Below, one piece after another: positions 41,088 through 52,564 of a DNA stretch of 64,000 bases. How positions within the stretch are numbered: position 1 is the first letter of the stretch; every line of letters starts with the position of its first letter. The position numbers and the translations under genes are program-made. Below the pieces are notes generated by a model, which saw only the letters and a program-made list of their open reading frames with translations, did not search any database and had not been told where the DNA came from. Source of the DNA: UBA10449 sp005883585 (GTDB lineage Bacteria > Chloroflexota > Dormibacteria > Dormibacterales > Dormibacteraceae); assembly GCA_005883585.1 (NCBI GenBank), contig VBFD01000128.1, positions 1 to 64,000 on the forward strand, written 5' to 3'.

Positions 41088-42776
41088 GTGAACGACACCT
41101 TCGACCTCGCAGCGAACCCCGGTTTCGATGAGCTTCCGGGGGCCCTGGTCGCCTACGACATGGGCGGCCGGGTCATTCGAGCCAATCGCGCCGCACTCGA
41201 AATCCTCGGGTTCGCGTCGGAACAAGACATCATCGGTACGGCCGCCGCTCAAGCGGGGTGGTTCCGAACCGACCCGGCGGGCTGGCCCGATCCCGAAACC
41301 ATGCATCCCGCGCTGGTCGCGATCCGGAGCGGGAAGCCTGAGCGCGGAGTTGTCGCCCGCGCGGCCAAGCCTGACGGCGGCGACATCTGGATCCAGGTCG
41401 ACGCTGTTCCAGGTGGCGGGCAGGTGCTGGTGACGGTCACCGACGTGACCAGGATCCTGAACGACACGCGTCTTCCTCGCGCCAGGTACGGCGACGAAGC
41501 CCTCGCCGAGGTGACCAGCCACCTGGCGGCTGCCAGGCTCGAGCCCCTCACCATCCTCACCACCGTTACGGGAACGCTGAGCCGCCTACGCCCGGGGACC
41601 TGGGTGGCGTCGCTGATCAACAAGGATCCGCGCACGTCGCGGGTCGTGGCCGCGAACGACGCCGACCCGATGATCGCGCGTTATGTCGAGGACATGCACC
41701 TCGCCCCGACCTCGCCGACGTTCACGCTCGCCACGCAGGTCATCGAGACTGGCGAGCCGGTGCTGATACCGAGCATCCCGTACGAGGAATTCCTGGGCAT
41801 GCTCCGCGAAGACGTTCGCGATTACCTCACCAAGAACGAGCCTCCTCTCGCCACGCCCATCAGATACCTCGGCGTGCTCGTCGTGCCCATGCGCGCGCGC
41901 GGAGCGACCGTGGGCACGCTCGGGCTGTACGAACGCCGCACGTCCAAACCGCTCTCGGAACACGACGTCCGCTGGATGCAGGCGATCGCCGATCGCACCG
42001 GCGTCGCCGCCGAGAATGCGCAACTCTATGTCGATGCGGTGAGCCGGCTGGAACGGCTGACGGCGCTGCGCAACGTGGGCCTGGCCATCACCGGCAGCCC
42101 TGACCTCCGCCTGACGCTCCGCGTGATCCTCGACCAGGTCACGGCCGGGCTCGCGATCGACGCCGCCGACGTTCTCATGCTCGATGAGCGGGACGGAACC
42201 CTGGTGGCGGTCGCCAGCACCGGCTTCCAATCGACTTCGATTCCGGACTACCGCCTGCCCGTGGACGAGAACCTGCCGGGTCGCGCCATGCTCGGCCGCC
42301 GCATGGAGACCGTCACTGCGCTTGGAGCCTTCACCCAGTTTCGACGGCGCTCGCTCTTTGCGCGCGAGGGGTTCAAGTCCTACGGCGCCGTGCCTTTGAT
42401 CGCCCGTGGAAAGCTGACGGGCGTGCTCGAGGTCTTCCATCGGGAACAGCTGCAGCCCGACCAGGAATGGCTGGAGTTCCTCGACGCGCTCGGCAGCGAG
42501 GCCGCCATCGCCATCGACAACGCGGACATGTACGACCAGCTGCAGAAGAATGCGCCGGCTGCATCTGGGCCAAAGTCCCCCGCCCCGAACATGACCCGGC
42601 TCGAGAAGGAGATCCTGGCCATGGTCGTACAGGGCGACTCGAATCGCGACATCGCCGACAAAGTTCACCTCAGCACGAACACCGTCAAGTTCCACGTCCG
42701 CCAGCTCCTGCAGAAGCTCGACGTCGACAATCGCACCGAGCTGGCGCACAAGGCGACCCGCGAAGGATGGCTCTGA
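41088..42776 (+). CDS. PAS-GAF-GAF sensor with LuxR DNA-binding domain
   Basis: 562 residues from a GTG. A PAS domain (about 12-125; GALVAYDMGGRVIRANRAAL) is followed by two GAF domains (about 150-310 and 325-490; ATPIRYLGVLVVPMRARG and SYGAVPLIARGKLTGVLEVF) and a C-terminal LuxR helix-turn-helix (LEKEILAMVVQGDSNRDIAD, then STNTVKFHVRQLLQKLDVDN). No kinase or receiver is present, so it is a one-component regulator that binds small ligands and DNA. Opens the signalling island; tandem palindromes lie just downstream. Confidence 0.9.
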   Translation: MNDTFDLAANPGFDELPGALVAYDMGGRVIRANRAALEILGFASEQDIIGTAAAQAGWFRTDPAGWPDPETMHPALVAIRSGKPERGVVARAAKPDGGDIWIQVDAVPGGGQVLVTVTDVTRILNDTRLPRARYGDEALAEVTSHLAAARLEPLTILTTVTGTLSRLRPGTWVASLINKDPRTSRVVAANDADPMIARYVEDMHLAPTSPTFTLATQVIETGEPVLIPSIPYEEFLGMLREDVRDYLTKNEPPLATPIRYLGVLVVPMRARGATVGTLGLYERRTSKPLSEHDVRWMQAIADRTGVAAENAQLYVDAVSRLERLTALRNVGLAITGSPDLRLTLRVILDQVTAGLAIDAADVLMLDERDGTLVAVASTGFQSTSIPDYRLPVDENLPGRAMLGRRMETVTALGAFTQFRRRSLFAREGFKSYGAVPLIARGKLTGVLEVFHREQLQPDQEWLEFLDALGSEAAIAIDNADMYDQLQKNAPAASGPKSPAPNMTRLEKEILAMVVQGDSNRDIADKVHLSTNTVKFHVRQLLQKLDVDNRTELAHKATREGWL

Positions 42777-42801
42777 GCTCACCCTATTAACTGATTGCTT
42801 C

Positions 42802-42835
42802 ACCCAATCGGGTATGTAAATTCACCCGGTTGGGT
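42802..42835. promoter_or_regulatory. Tandem ACCC-N4-GGGT palindromes, 22 bases apart
   Basis: ACCCAATCGGGT (42802-42813) and ACCCGGTTGGGT (42824-42835) are two 12-base palindromes of the same design with starts 22 bases apart, about two helical turns. A further ACCC at 42781 keeps nearly the same phase. They lie between the LuxR-type sensor and the kinase operon, so the sensor just upstream is a good candidate to bind them. Confidence 0.55.
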
Positions 42836-42907
42836 CGTTAATTCATCCCACGTGATAGCACCTAGCGGGCAAATCCAAGCCTAGGCTCCAATCGTCGTTT
42901 GCCAGGG

Positions 42908-43183
42908 ATGGGGCGACGAGAAATGGGCGGATACCTTCGAAACCAAACGTCCGAAGCTTCGGGGCGCCCCGGGGCGCTCTTGGGCGTGCTTGTCGCGGCC
43001 GCACTCCTGATGTCCCTTCCCGCGCTCGTGGCAAGCCTGTCGATCCTGGATTCGAACCTTTTGCGCGGCGTCCACGACTGGGCAAACGGCTTCTCGGCCT
43101 GGTTGTCGGACATCGCTCGCGCGCGCGTCGTCTTATATGTGCCGCTGCTCGCGATGGTCGCGCGGGCGAGGGAGAACGCATGA
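42908..43183 (+). CDS. Small membrane protein coupled to Ser/Thr kinase
   Basis: 91 residues from an ATG at 42908 (an ATG at 42923 is possible). One strong hydrophobic segment, GALLGVLVAAALLMSLPALV, and a weaker one at the C-terminus, VVLYVPLLAMVARARE. The stop overlaps the kinase ATG (ATGA), so the two are translated together. The family is not recognised. It could anchor or regulate the soluble kinase fusion. Ribosome site is weak. Confidence 0.55.
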   Translation: MGRREMGGYLRNQTSEASGRPGALLGVLVAAALLMSLPALVASLSILDSNLLRGVHDWANGFSAWLSDIARARVVLYVPLLAMVARARENA

Positions 43184-45024
43184 GCCTGCCCGACGGATTC
43201 ATGCTGGGACCGTACCGGATCATCGGAAAGATCGGCCGCGGCGGGATGGCGACCGTGTACCGAGCCCACCACGATGCCCTCGATCGCGATGTCGCGATCA
43301 AGGTCCTGCCCGATTTCTTCGCCGAAGACGACGATTACCGCGAGCGCTTCCAGCAGGAGGCGCGGTCGGTGGCCCGGCTCAAGCACCCCAACATCCTCAA
43401 TGTCTTCGATTTCGGACAGGAGCGCGGCATCACCTACCTGGTCCTCGAGCTGGTGCAGGGCGGCACGCTGGCGGAGCGCCTCGGCCGGCCGATGGACCTG
43501 GAGGAGGCGATCAAGCTGCTGCGGCCGATCGCGAGCGCGCTCGACCATGCGCATGCGCAGGGGATCCTGCATCGCGACATCAAACCGTCGAACATCCTGG
43601 TCCACCAAGACGGGACGCCCGTGCTTGCGGACTTCGGCCTCGCGAAGATGGCCGACTCCGGTCGCAAGCTCACCGCCAGCGGCACCGTGCTCGGGACGCC
43701 CGAGTACATGTCACCCGAGCAGGGCGCCGGCGAACCGATCGGTCCGCCCAGCGATCGCTACTCGTTCGCGGTCGTCGCCTACGAGATGCTCACGGGACGG
43801 GTGCCGTTCGAGGCAGAGACGCCGGCGGCCGTCTTGCTGTCGCACATCAACAAGGCGGTGCCGCCGACCCGCGAGCTCGTGGGCGAGCTGTCCCGCCACG
43901 TAGAAGACGCCCTTCGCAAAGGACTGGCCAAGTCGCCCATAGAACGCTTCGGCAGCGCCACGCAGTTCGTGGCCGCGCTGATGCCCGCGGCGTGGGTGCA
44001 TCGCGATCGTCCGGACTCGGTCGTGCTGGCGCGACCGCATCAAAACGGGAAGTCGATCCGGTCCATGCCGTCGGTGCTGGTCGTCGACGACAGCGCCGCC
44101 AACCGCGAGCTCATCGAGGCGTGCCTCGCCGACGTCGACTGCCGGGTCAGGCTGGCCGGTGACGGCCCGAGCGCGCTGGCTGCAATCGACTCCGCCGCCC
44201 CTGACCTCGTCCTGCTGGACGTCCAGATGCCGGGCATGGACGGCTACACCGTGTGCAGGCGAATCAAGTCCAACCCGGCGCTTCGGCTCGTCCCGGTGGT
44301 GATGATCACGGCGCTAGACCGCTCGGAGGACCGTGTCCAGGCCCTGGAGGCGGGAGCCGACGACTTCATGTCGAAACCGGTCGAGCGACTGGAGCTGGTC
44401 GCCCGGGTCCGCTCGGCCCTGCGGCTGAAGTCGGTCTACGACCGGCTGGACAGCGCCGAGCAGGTCATCTTCAGCCTCGCCGCGGCAGTCGAGGCCAAGG
44501 ACACGTATACGGAACGTCACACCAATCGCGTCGCGGAATCGGCGCGATACCTGGGTTCGCGCATGGGCCTGCCGGAACAGGACCTCGACGCCCTCTACCG
44601 CGGCGGGATCATCCACGACATCGGCAAGATCGGAGTGCCGGACGCCGTCCTGCTCAAACCTGGCTCACTCAACGCTGACGAGCTGGTGCTGATGCGGGCT
44701 CATCCTGAAATCGGAGAGAACATCGTCCGCCCGCTGCGCTCCGGCTCCGATCTGCTGCCGATCGTCCGCCACCACCACGAGGCTTTCGACGGACGGGGCT
44801 ACCCGGACGGATTGCGAGGCACTGCCATCCCGCTCCTCGCGAGGATCGTCTCCGTCTGCGACGCCTTCGACGCCCTGACCAACGACCGCCCATATCGGTC
44901 GCGACTGTCGGAGCGTGAGGCGCTGGGGATCCTCACCGGCGGGGCGGGCAGGCAGTGGGACCCCGAGCTCGTGAGCCTCTTCACATGCGAGATCCCGGCC
45001 ATTCACCGGCTCGGGGCGGCCTGA
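43180..45024 (+). CDS. Ser/Thr protein kinase - receiver - HD-GYP fusion
   Basis: 614 residues with three complete modules. Kinase (10-270): GRGGMATVY, Lys41 in AIKVL, HRDIKPSN (131-138), DFG (151-153), YMSPEQ. Receiver (297-415): VLVVDDSAANRE, phosphoacceptor Asp347 in LLDVQMPGMDG, MITAL and MSKP. HD-GYP (about 430-605): HTNRVAESA, HDIGKIGVPD (479-488), HPEIGENI, and HHHEAFDGRGYPDGL. All catalytic residues are present, so it should phosphorylate proteins, take phosphate from a histidine kinase, and hydrolyse cyclic di-GMP. No membrane segment; the small upstream protein may supply one. Followed 10 bases later by a hybrid histidine kinase. Confidence 0.9.
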   Translation: MSLPDGFMLGPYRIIGKIGRGGMATVYRAHHDALDRDVAIKVLPDFFAEDDDYRERFQQEARSVARLKHPNILNVFDFGQERGITYLVLELVQGGTLAERLGRPMDLEEAIKLLRPIASALDHAHAQGILHRDIKPSNILVHQDGTPVLADFGLAKMADSGRKLTASGTVLGTPEYMSPEQGAGEPIGPPSDRYSFAVVAYEMLTGRVPFEAETPAAVLLSHINKAVPPTRELVGELSRHVEDALRKGLAKSPIERFGSATQFVAALMPAAWVHRDRPDSVVLARPHQNGKSIRSMPSVLVVDDSAANRELIEACLADVDCRVRLAGDGPSALAAIDSAAPDLVLLDVQMPGMDGYTVCRRIKSNPALRLVPVVMITALDRSEDRVQALEAGADDFMSKPVERLELVARVRSALRLKSVYDRLDSAEQVIFSLAAAVEAKDTYTERHTNRVAESARYLGSRMGLPEQDLDALYRGGIIHDIGKIGVPDAVLLKPGSLNADELVLMRAHPEIGENIVRPLRSGSDLLPIVRHHHEAFDGRGYPDGLRGTAIPLLARIVSVCDAFDALTNDRPYRSRLSEREALGILTGGAGRQWDPELVSLFTCEIPAIHRLGAA

Positions 45025-45034
45025 AGGCGACTCG

Positions 45035-47643
<2,609 letters not shown>

Positions 47644-47647
<4 letters not shown>

Positions 47648-48069
47648 GCCAAGCGCCGCTGATTCTCCTCGTCGAGGACAACGAGGTGAACCAGCTGCTT
47701 ACTTCGTCGGTGCTGGAGCGCGAAGGATTCGCGGTCGACGTGGCCGGCAACTCACTGCAAGCGCTGGAGATGCTCCGAGCACGAAAGCCGGACCTGATCC
47801 TGATGGACATCCAGCTTCCGGGGATGGACGGCCTTTCGTTCACGCGCAACCTCAAAGGCGATCCCGCGACTGCGCTCATCCCCGTCGTCGCCCTGACGGC
47901 TCATGCGATGAACGGCGACCGCGAGCAGTCGCTGGCAGCCGGATGTGTCGGTTACATCTCCAAACCGATCGATACGCGGACCTTCGGCAGGCAGGTTCGC
48001 GAGCTCCTCCCCACCAAGATGCGTGCGTCCAGCGAGGCGAGGACTGATGCCAAACTAAGCGGCCAGTGA
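47644..48069 (+). CDS. Single-domain response regulator
   Basis: 141 residues, GTG start overlapping the histidine kinase stop. LILLVEDNEVNQLLTSSVLE, phosphoacceptor in LILMDIQLPGMDGLS, VALTAHAM and GYISKPIDTRTF. CheY/DivK-like with no output domain. A 20-residue Ser/Lys-rich tail follows. Probably a phosphate relay or an allosteric partner of the hybrid kinase. Confidence 0.92.
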
Positions 48070-48449
48070 CCTCGGAACCGCTGATTCTCCTCGTCGAGGA
48101 CAATGCCTCGAACCAGCTCCTGGTTCGCGCGGTGCTGGAGCCGGCGGGCTTTCGTGTCGATGTGGCCAGCACCGCAAGCCAGGCCCTCGAACACCTCAAG
48201 AAACGGACTCCCGCCCTGATCCTGATGGACCTCGAGCTGCCCGGGAAGGACGGGCTCTCGCTGACCCGCCTGCTCAAGACCATGTCCCCCACCACCGCCA
48301 TCCCGGTCGTGGCGATGACCGCGCACACGAGCCTGCAGACCCGAACCGATGCGCTCGCGGCCGGATGCGCCGGCTTCATCTCCAAACCAATCGACGTGCA
48401 TACGTTCCCTGCACGCGTTTCCGAGTTTCTCAAAGGCGCCAAAGAGTAG
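48066..48449 (+). CDS. Single-domain response regulator, paralogue of the preceding gene
   Basis: 127 residues, GTG overlapping the previous stop. LILLVEDNASNQLLVRAVLE, LILMDLELPGKDGLSLTRLL, VAMTAHTSL, GFISKPIDVHTF. It is strongly similar to the gene before it, so the pair arose by tandem duplication. Last gene of the island; a GC-rich hairpin (GCCGG-CTGGG/CCCAG-CCGGC, 48491-48520) without a T-run follows. Confidence 0.92.
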   Translation: MTSEPLILLVEDNASNQLLVRAVLEPAGFRVDVASTASQALEHLKKRTPALILMDLELPGKDGLSLTRLLKTMSPTTAIPVVAMTAHTSLQTRTDALAAGCAGFISKPIDVHTFPARVSEFLKGAKE

Positions 48450-48532
48450 TTCGTCGCTCCGCGCATCCCGATCGAATAGCCGCCCCTTAAGCCGGCCTGG
48501 GCGTGCCGACCCAGCCCGGCGGGCCATACCGA

Positions 48533-48569
48533 GACTTGAGTTGACAGAGCAGTCAAGTCAGGTGACACT
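48533..48569 (+). promoter_or_regulatory. Promoter with operator-like inverted repeat before peptide gene
   Basis: GACTTGA (48533-48539) and TCAAGTC (48553-48559) form a perfect seven-base inverted repeat that flanks TTGACA (48541-48546). Seventeen bases after TTGACA comes GACACT (48564-48569), a weak -10. A dimeric regulator on the repeat would cover the -35 box of the small peptide gene. Confidence 0.5.
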
Positions 48570-48598
48570 CCGCGCATCAAAGTGTTGGAGGTGCGCTG

Positions 48599-48694
48599 AT
48601 GCGCAAGCTGCTCTTTTCCGTGTTCTTGACTGTGATGGCGTTGGCAGTGTCGATCGGCCCCGTGCTTGCCGATAACATCGGCCCGACTCCGTAA
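48599..48694 (+). CDS. 31-residue secreted peptide precursor (putative signalling peptide)
   Basis: A 32-codon ORF with GGAGG seven bases before its ATG. MRKLLFSVFLTVMALAVSIG and PVLA form a complete Sec signal peptide; cleavage after VLA would release the heptapeptide DNIGPTP. The ORF ends at a TAA, 55 bases before the XRE-TPR regulator gene. Pro-peptides of the Phr/PapR/NprX kind have just this layout: 30-50 residues, an export signal, a 5-8 residue active C-terminus, and a TPR regulator next door. The ORF and ribosome site are seen; the signalling role is inferred. Missed by routine gene callers because of its size. Confidence 0.65.
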   Translation: MRKLLFSVFLTVMALAVSIGPVLADNIGPTP

Positions 48695-48749
48695 AGTCAA
48701 ATCGTTAATTCAGTAGCCGTGAGCCGGGCGTGGCGGTACACTCACCGCC

Positions 48750-50003
48750 ATGCTCGGCACCAGGTACCGGGGCCGCCGCCAGGGCGTTGAGATCCGTGCG
48801 GGGTCGGTCGAGCAGGCTCGGAGGGAAGCCCGGCTCACCCTGGCCCAGGTAGCCGGCGGCAAGCTCACCCGGACTGCCATCCATCTGATCGAGAAGGGAC
48901 GCACCAGGCCATCGATGGAGACACTGCAGCTGATCGCGCGCCAGACGCACAAGCCGATCGATTTCTTCCTGACCGCCGAGGCCTCCTCCGTGCTGACCGA
49001 GCGCCAAGCACAGCTGCGTGAGCTGGAGCGGCTGACCGCCGTCCGGCAATTGGAGGCGGTGACCCAGATGGGCACCTCGCTTCTCGAGCAGACGTGGAGC
49101 GCGGAAGACACCGCAGCCATTCACTTCTCGGTCGGCCAGGCCTACTGCAGGCTCGTGCGGCCGACCGATGCGCTCGACCACCTGGTCTTGGCGCGACAGC
49201 AGTTCGAGCGGTCGGGCGACGAATGGATGGCGGTCGAGGCGCTCGACTGGGAGTCGAGCGCGCGAGGCCTCCTCGACGATCCCGATGCCTTGCCGCTCGC
49301 GAACCAGGCCCTCGAGCGCTGCCGGCAGCTGGACCCGAAGGCCACACAGATCGAGGCCAGGATCCTGGGCCACATCGCGGGCATGTATGTGGTGGCACAT
49401 TCGTATTTGCCTGCGACTCGCTATTACGAGGCCGCCGCCGCCGCTGCGAGCGGCGTCAAGGACCTCTTGCAGCTCGCCAAAATGCACCACGGTCTGGGCG
49501 TCGCATATCAGCGCCTGCAGCGGCCGGTCATCGCACGGCAGCACTACGACAAGGCGCTCACCCTCTACTCGATCGAGTCAGACCTGAGCGCGGTGTATCG
49601 AGTCGAGGGCGACCTCGGGGACATGCTGCTCCAGCAAGGTCAAATAGACGCGGCCGAGCAGCACTTGCTCAAGGCTCTGAGGGGGTCGAACGAGCTGAGG
49701 ATGGACCGGCGTGGCCATGGCTACATCCTGACCAACCTGGGCGACGTGCACTTGCGACGCGGGGAGCTCACCGAGGCAAATGAATACCTGATGCAGGCTT
49801 TGGAGATGGCGGAGGCGATCCCGGAACGGATCGTGGTCGCCAATGCACGGGTTCTTCTCGGCAAGCTCAACGAGCGTCTAGGGAATGCTGCCCTTGCCGA
49901 CGACCACGTCGAGGCCGCGATTCAGATCCTCGAGCAGCTGGCCATGCCGGACCGGCTGCGGGATGCGCACATAGAAGCTAAGCGGCCGGGTTGCGCGCCT
50001 TGA
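48750..50003 (+). CDS. XRE-family HTH regulator with TPR repeats (RRNPP-like architecture)
   Basis: 417 residues. The HTH (about 18-75) reads VEQARREARLTLAQVAGG, RTAIHLIEKGRTRPSMETLQ and KPIDFFL. From about 100 to 405 there is a row of TPR-like helix pairs, for example YLPATRYYEAAAAAASG, ARQHYDKALTLYSIE and AAEQHLLKALRGSNEL. HTH-plus-TPR proteins include the peptide-sensing Rgg/PlcR/NprR group of Firmicutes, and also non-peptide regulators elsewhere. A TACACT box seven bases before the ATG suggests a leaderless transcript. The small secreted peptide upstream makes peptide sensing a serious possibility. The 3-prime end overlaps cydB by 26 bases. Confidence 0.85.
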   Translation: MLGTRYRGRRQGVEIRAGSVEQARREARLTLAQVAGGKLTRTAIHLIEKGRTRPSMETLQLIARQTHKPIDFFLTAEASSVLTERQAQLRELERLTAVRQLEAVTQMGTSLLEQTWSAEDTAAIHFSVGQAYCRLVRPTDALDHLVLARQQFERSGDEWMAVEALDWESSARGLLDDPDALPLANQALERCRQLDPKATQIEARILGHIAGMYVVAHSYLPATRYYEAAAAAASGVKDLLQLAKMHHGLGVAYQRLQRPVIARQHYDKALTLYSIESDLSAVYRVEGDLGDMLLQQGQIDAAEQHLLKALRGSNELRMDRRGHGYILTNLGDVHLRRGELTEANEYLMQALEMAEAIPERIVVANARVLLGKLNERLGNAALADDHVEAAIQILEQLAMPDRLRDAHIEAKRPGCAP

Positions 50004-50979
50004 AGACGCGGAACAGAACTCCAAGCGACGGGATGACGAGCAACATCCCGACAGCGATCACCGCCAGCCATGCGCCGACCGTCGCCGCCGGCGCCGCAGC
50101 GTCAGAGATCGTGAGGTCGGGCGGCACCAGGTAAGGCCACTGCCCCACCGCCCAGGCCCACAGCACCAGCGTCACCTGGGCCGCGACCGCGATGCGCGTG
50201 ACTCGGGGATGCAGCCGCCACACACCCCACAGCGCGATCGGACCATTGATCAGCGCCAGGAGCAAGAGCACCAACCCGTTCCCGGTGAGGTCCGACCAGA
50301 CACGCGGCGTCTGCGTGTACGCCAGCCAAAGACCGAGGAGGGCCAGCACCCCCGAGACCGCCGACGCAATCACGGCGCGCCGGCGGAAATCCGATTGCAG
50401 CGCAGGGTCGTCCTCCGTCTCGACCATCAGGTAAGCCGCGGCGAGGGTCGCGCAAAGTGCCACCGCGAGCAGTCCGACCACGACCGCGAACGGAGTGCTC
50501 CAGCCCGCGCCGAATCCGCTGACGACGCTGCCGCCGGTGATCCGGATGGCGCCCGAGGCGACGGCGGCCGCCGCAGTCCCGAGGAAGAACGGTGCCACGA
50601 CGCTCGAGCCGCCGAACACGATCCCCCATGGCGACAGAGGGCCCACCGCATCCCGGCCGTGGGCTCGAAATGCGAACGCCGCGCCGCGCAGGACGATGCC
50701 GATCAGCGCGATCGTCATCGGCACGTAGAGGGCGAGTCCGAGCGAGCCGAAAGCAATCGGGAAGACGGTGAACAGCCCGGTGATCATGAATATCAGCCAC
50801 ACATGGTTGGCCTCCCACACCGGCCCCATAGCGCGGGCCACGGCCTGCCGCTGCGCTCGCCGGCGCGGCCCCGAGGCGAAGATGTCCCACACGCCGCCGC
50901 CAAAATCCGCCCCGGCCAGCACCGCGTAAGCAGTGAGGCTCAGCCACAGCAACGCGGCGGCCGCATCCGCCTCGCTCAT
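49978..50979 (-). CDS. cydB: Cytochrome bd-type ubiquinol oxidase subunit II
   Basis: 333 residues, eight or nine spans. Seen: AYAVLAGADFGGGVWD at the first helix, GPVWEANHVWLIF, and GRDAVGPLSPWGIVFGGSSV. ATG at 50979 overlaps the cydA stop. Works with CydA as a high-affinity terminal oxidase that reduces oxygen to water without pumping protons. Confidence 0.93.
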   Translation of the reverse strand: MSEADAAAALLWLSLTAYAVLAGADFGGGVWDIFASGPRRRAQRQAVARAMGPVWEANHVWLIFMITGLFTVFPIAFGSLGLALYVPMTIALIGIVLRGAAFAFRAHGRDAVGPLSPWGIVFGGSSVVAPFFLGTAAAAVASGAIRITGGSVVSGFGAGWSTPFAVVVGLLAVALCATLAAAYLMVETEDDPALQSDFRRRAVIASAVSGVLALLGLWLAYTQTPRVWSDLTGNGLVLLLLALINGPIALWGVWRLHPRVTRIAVAAQVTLVLWAWAVGQWPYLVPPDLTISDAAAPAATVGAWLAVIAVGMLLVIPSLGVLFRVFKARNPAA

Positions 50980-52289
50980 GCCTTCGGCTCTGGACGCTCG
51001 CGGTTGTGGCGCGCGAGGAGGAGCAGCAATCTCACCAGCGTGAACGCCAAAGCGATGTAGATCGCGGTGAAGGCGCCGAACACGAAGCCGAGCCCCGGAG
51101 CCGACGTGGCGGCCGCGGTGGTGCGGATGATTCCGTACACGATCCATGGCTGGCGGCCGAATTCGGTCACGAACCAGCCCGCCTCCATCGTGATCACCGC
51201 GGCCGGCCCGGCCGCAACAAGGCACCAGAGCACGAGGCGGTTGCTCGGCACGCGGCGCGAGCGCCAAACCAGAAACCAGAACAAAGCGGCGAGCAAGCCG
51301 AGACCAATGCCAAGACCGACCATCGTGTCGAACGACAGGTGCACAACAACCGTGTTCGGGCGCTGGTCGGCTGGAAACGAATCGAGGCCGCGTACCTCGG
51401 CGTTGGGATCGAATGCGGCCAGGATGCTCAGCCCATACGGGATCTCGATCGCGTAAAGGAGGCGCCCCTGAGAGTCGCTCGGGATGCCTCCGATGTGCAG
51501 TGGGGCTCCTCGCGTTGTGGCATAGAGGGCCTCCATGGCGGCGAACTTCGCCGGCTGCGCGCCGTAAGTGAAGCGCGCGCTGTTGTCGCCGGTGATCCCC
51601 GCCAGCACGATGGCGACGGCCGCCATCGCCATCCCCAATAGAAGGCCGCGGTGATGGAACGCGTCGCCACGGCCACGCAGCATGCCGGCCGCGTAGACGG
51701 CCGCGACGACAAATCCCGAGACGACGTACGCGGATACGAGCATGTGGATCGTCTCGGTCGGGGTCGATGGATTGAACGCCGCCGACAGCGGATCGACCGA
51801 CGCGAGCCGGCCGTCGACCAGCTTGAAGCCGGTTGGCGTGTTCATCCACGAATTGGCCATGACCACGAAGATCGATGAGGCAGCGCCGCTCGCCGCCACG
51901 GGGAGGCCGGTAAGCCAGTGCTGGAAGGGCCGCAGGCGGTCCCACCCGTACAGGTAAAGACCGAGAAAGATCGCTTCGAGGAAGAAGGCGAAGCCTTCAG
52001 CCGAGAACGGCAGCCCGATGACGCTGCCGCTGAACGCCATGAATCCCGGCCACAGCAGTCCCAGCTCGAACGAGAGCACCGTCCCCGATACGGCTCCGAC
52101 GGCGAACAGGATGCCAAAAGCGGAAGACCATCGCCGGGCGAGCATCATCCACGTCGGGTCGCGCCGCCACAGGCCGATGCCCTCCGCCGTCGCCATGAGC
52201 AGCGGCACACCGACGCCGAGGACGGCGAACACGATGTGGAACCCGAGCGAGGTGCCCATGGACGCGCGGGCGAGGGTCGCGTTGTCCAA
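50976..52289 (-). CDS. cydA: Cytochrome bd-type ubiquinol oxidase subunit I
   Basis: 437 residues from a TTG at 52289 (an ATG ten codons later is the alternative). LARASMGTSLGFHIVFAVLG has the heme-ligating His; FAFFLEAIFLGLYLYGWDR has the conserved Glu pair; VVMANSWMNTPTGF is the signature; EAGWFVTEFGRQPWIVYG lies near the C-terminus. The quinol (Q) loop is of the short type, as in CioA-like and actinobacterial enzymes. No cydCD genes follow in the window. The 275-base region upstream contains no gene and is followed by a regulator transcribed away from cydA. Confidence 0.93.
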   Translation of the reverse strand: MDNATLARASMGTSLGFHIVFAVLGVGVPLLMATAEGIGLWRRDPTWMMLARRWSSAFGILFAVGAVSGTVLSFELGLLWPGFMAFSGSVIGLPFSAEGFAFFLEAIFLGLYLYGWDRLRPFQHWLTGLPVAASGAASSIFVVMANSWMNTPTGFKLVDGRLASVDPLSAAFNPSTPTETIHMLVSAYVVSGFVVAAVYAAGMLRGRGDAFHHRGLLLGMAMAAVAIVLAGITGDNSARFTYGAQPAKFAAMEALYATTRGAPLHIGGIPSDSQGRLLYAIEIPYGLSILAAFDPNAEVRGLDSFPADQRPNTVVVHLSFDTMVGLGIGLGLLAALFWFLVWRSRRVPSNRLVLWCLVAAGPAAVITMEAGWFVTEFGRQPWIVYGIIRTTAAATSAPGLGFVFGAFTAIYIALAFTLVRLLLLLARHNRERPEPKA

Positions 52290-52564
52290 CTCGCGGGCGA
52301 GTAGCTTAGGGCCTTACGCTGCGGGGGCCCGCCTGACGTTCACTCGACGATTCTATGCAGCCGGCTGGTAAGGAGGGCGCGCAAGCCTCGTGCCGAATGT
52401 CGCGACCGGGATCAGCGTCTCCCCCCGCTCCCCACCCCATGGTTCGGCTCCACGGCTCCTCCTACCAGCCACGATCGAAACGTAGACGGCGAAGCGCAAC
52501 TTTGATCGTCAAAATTCGGTAGCTATCCCATCAGGGCGGTGTACAGTGGGGCCCAGGAGACACG

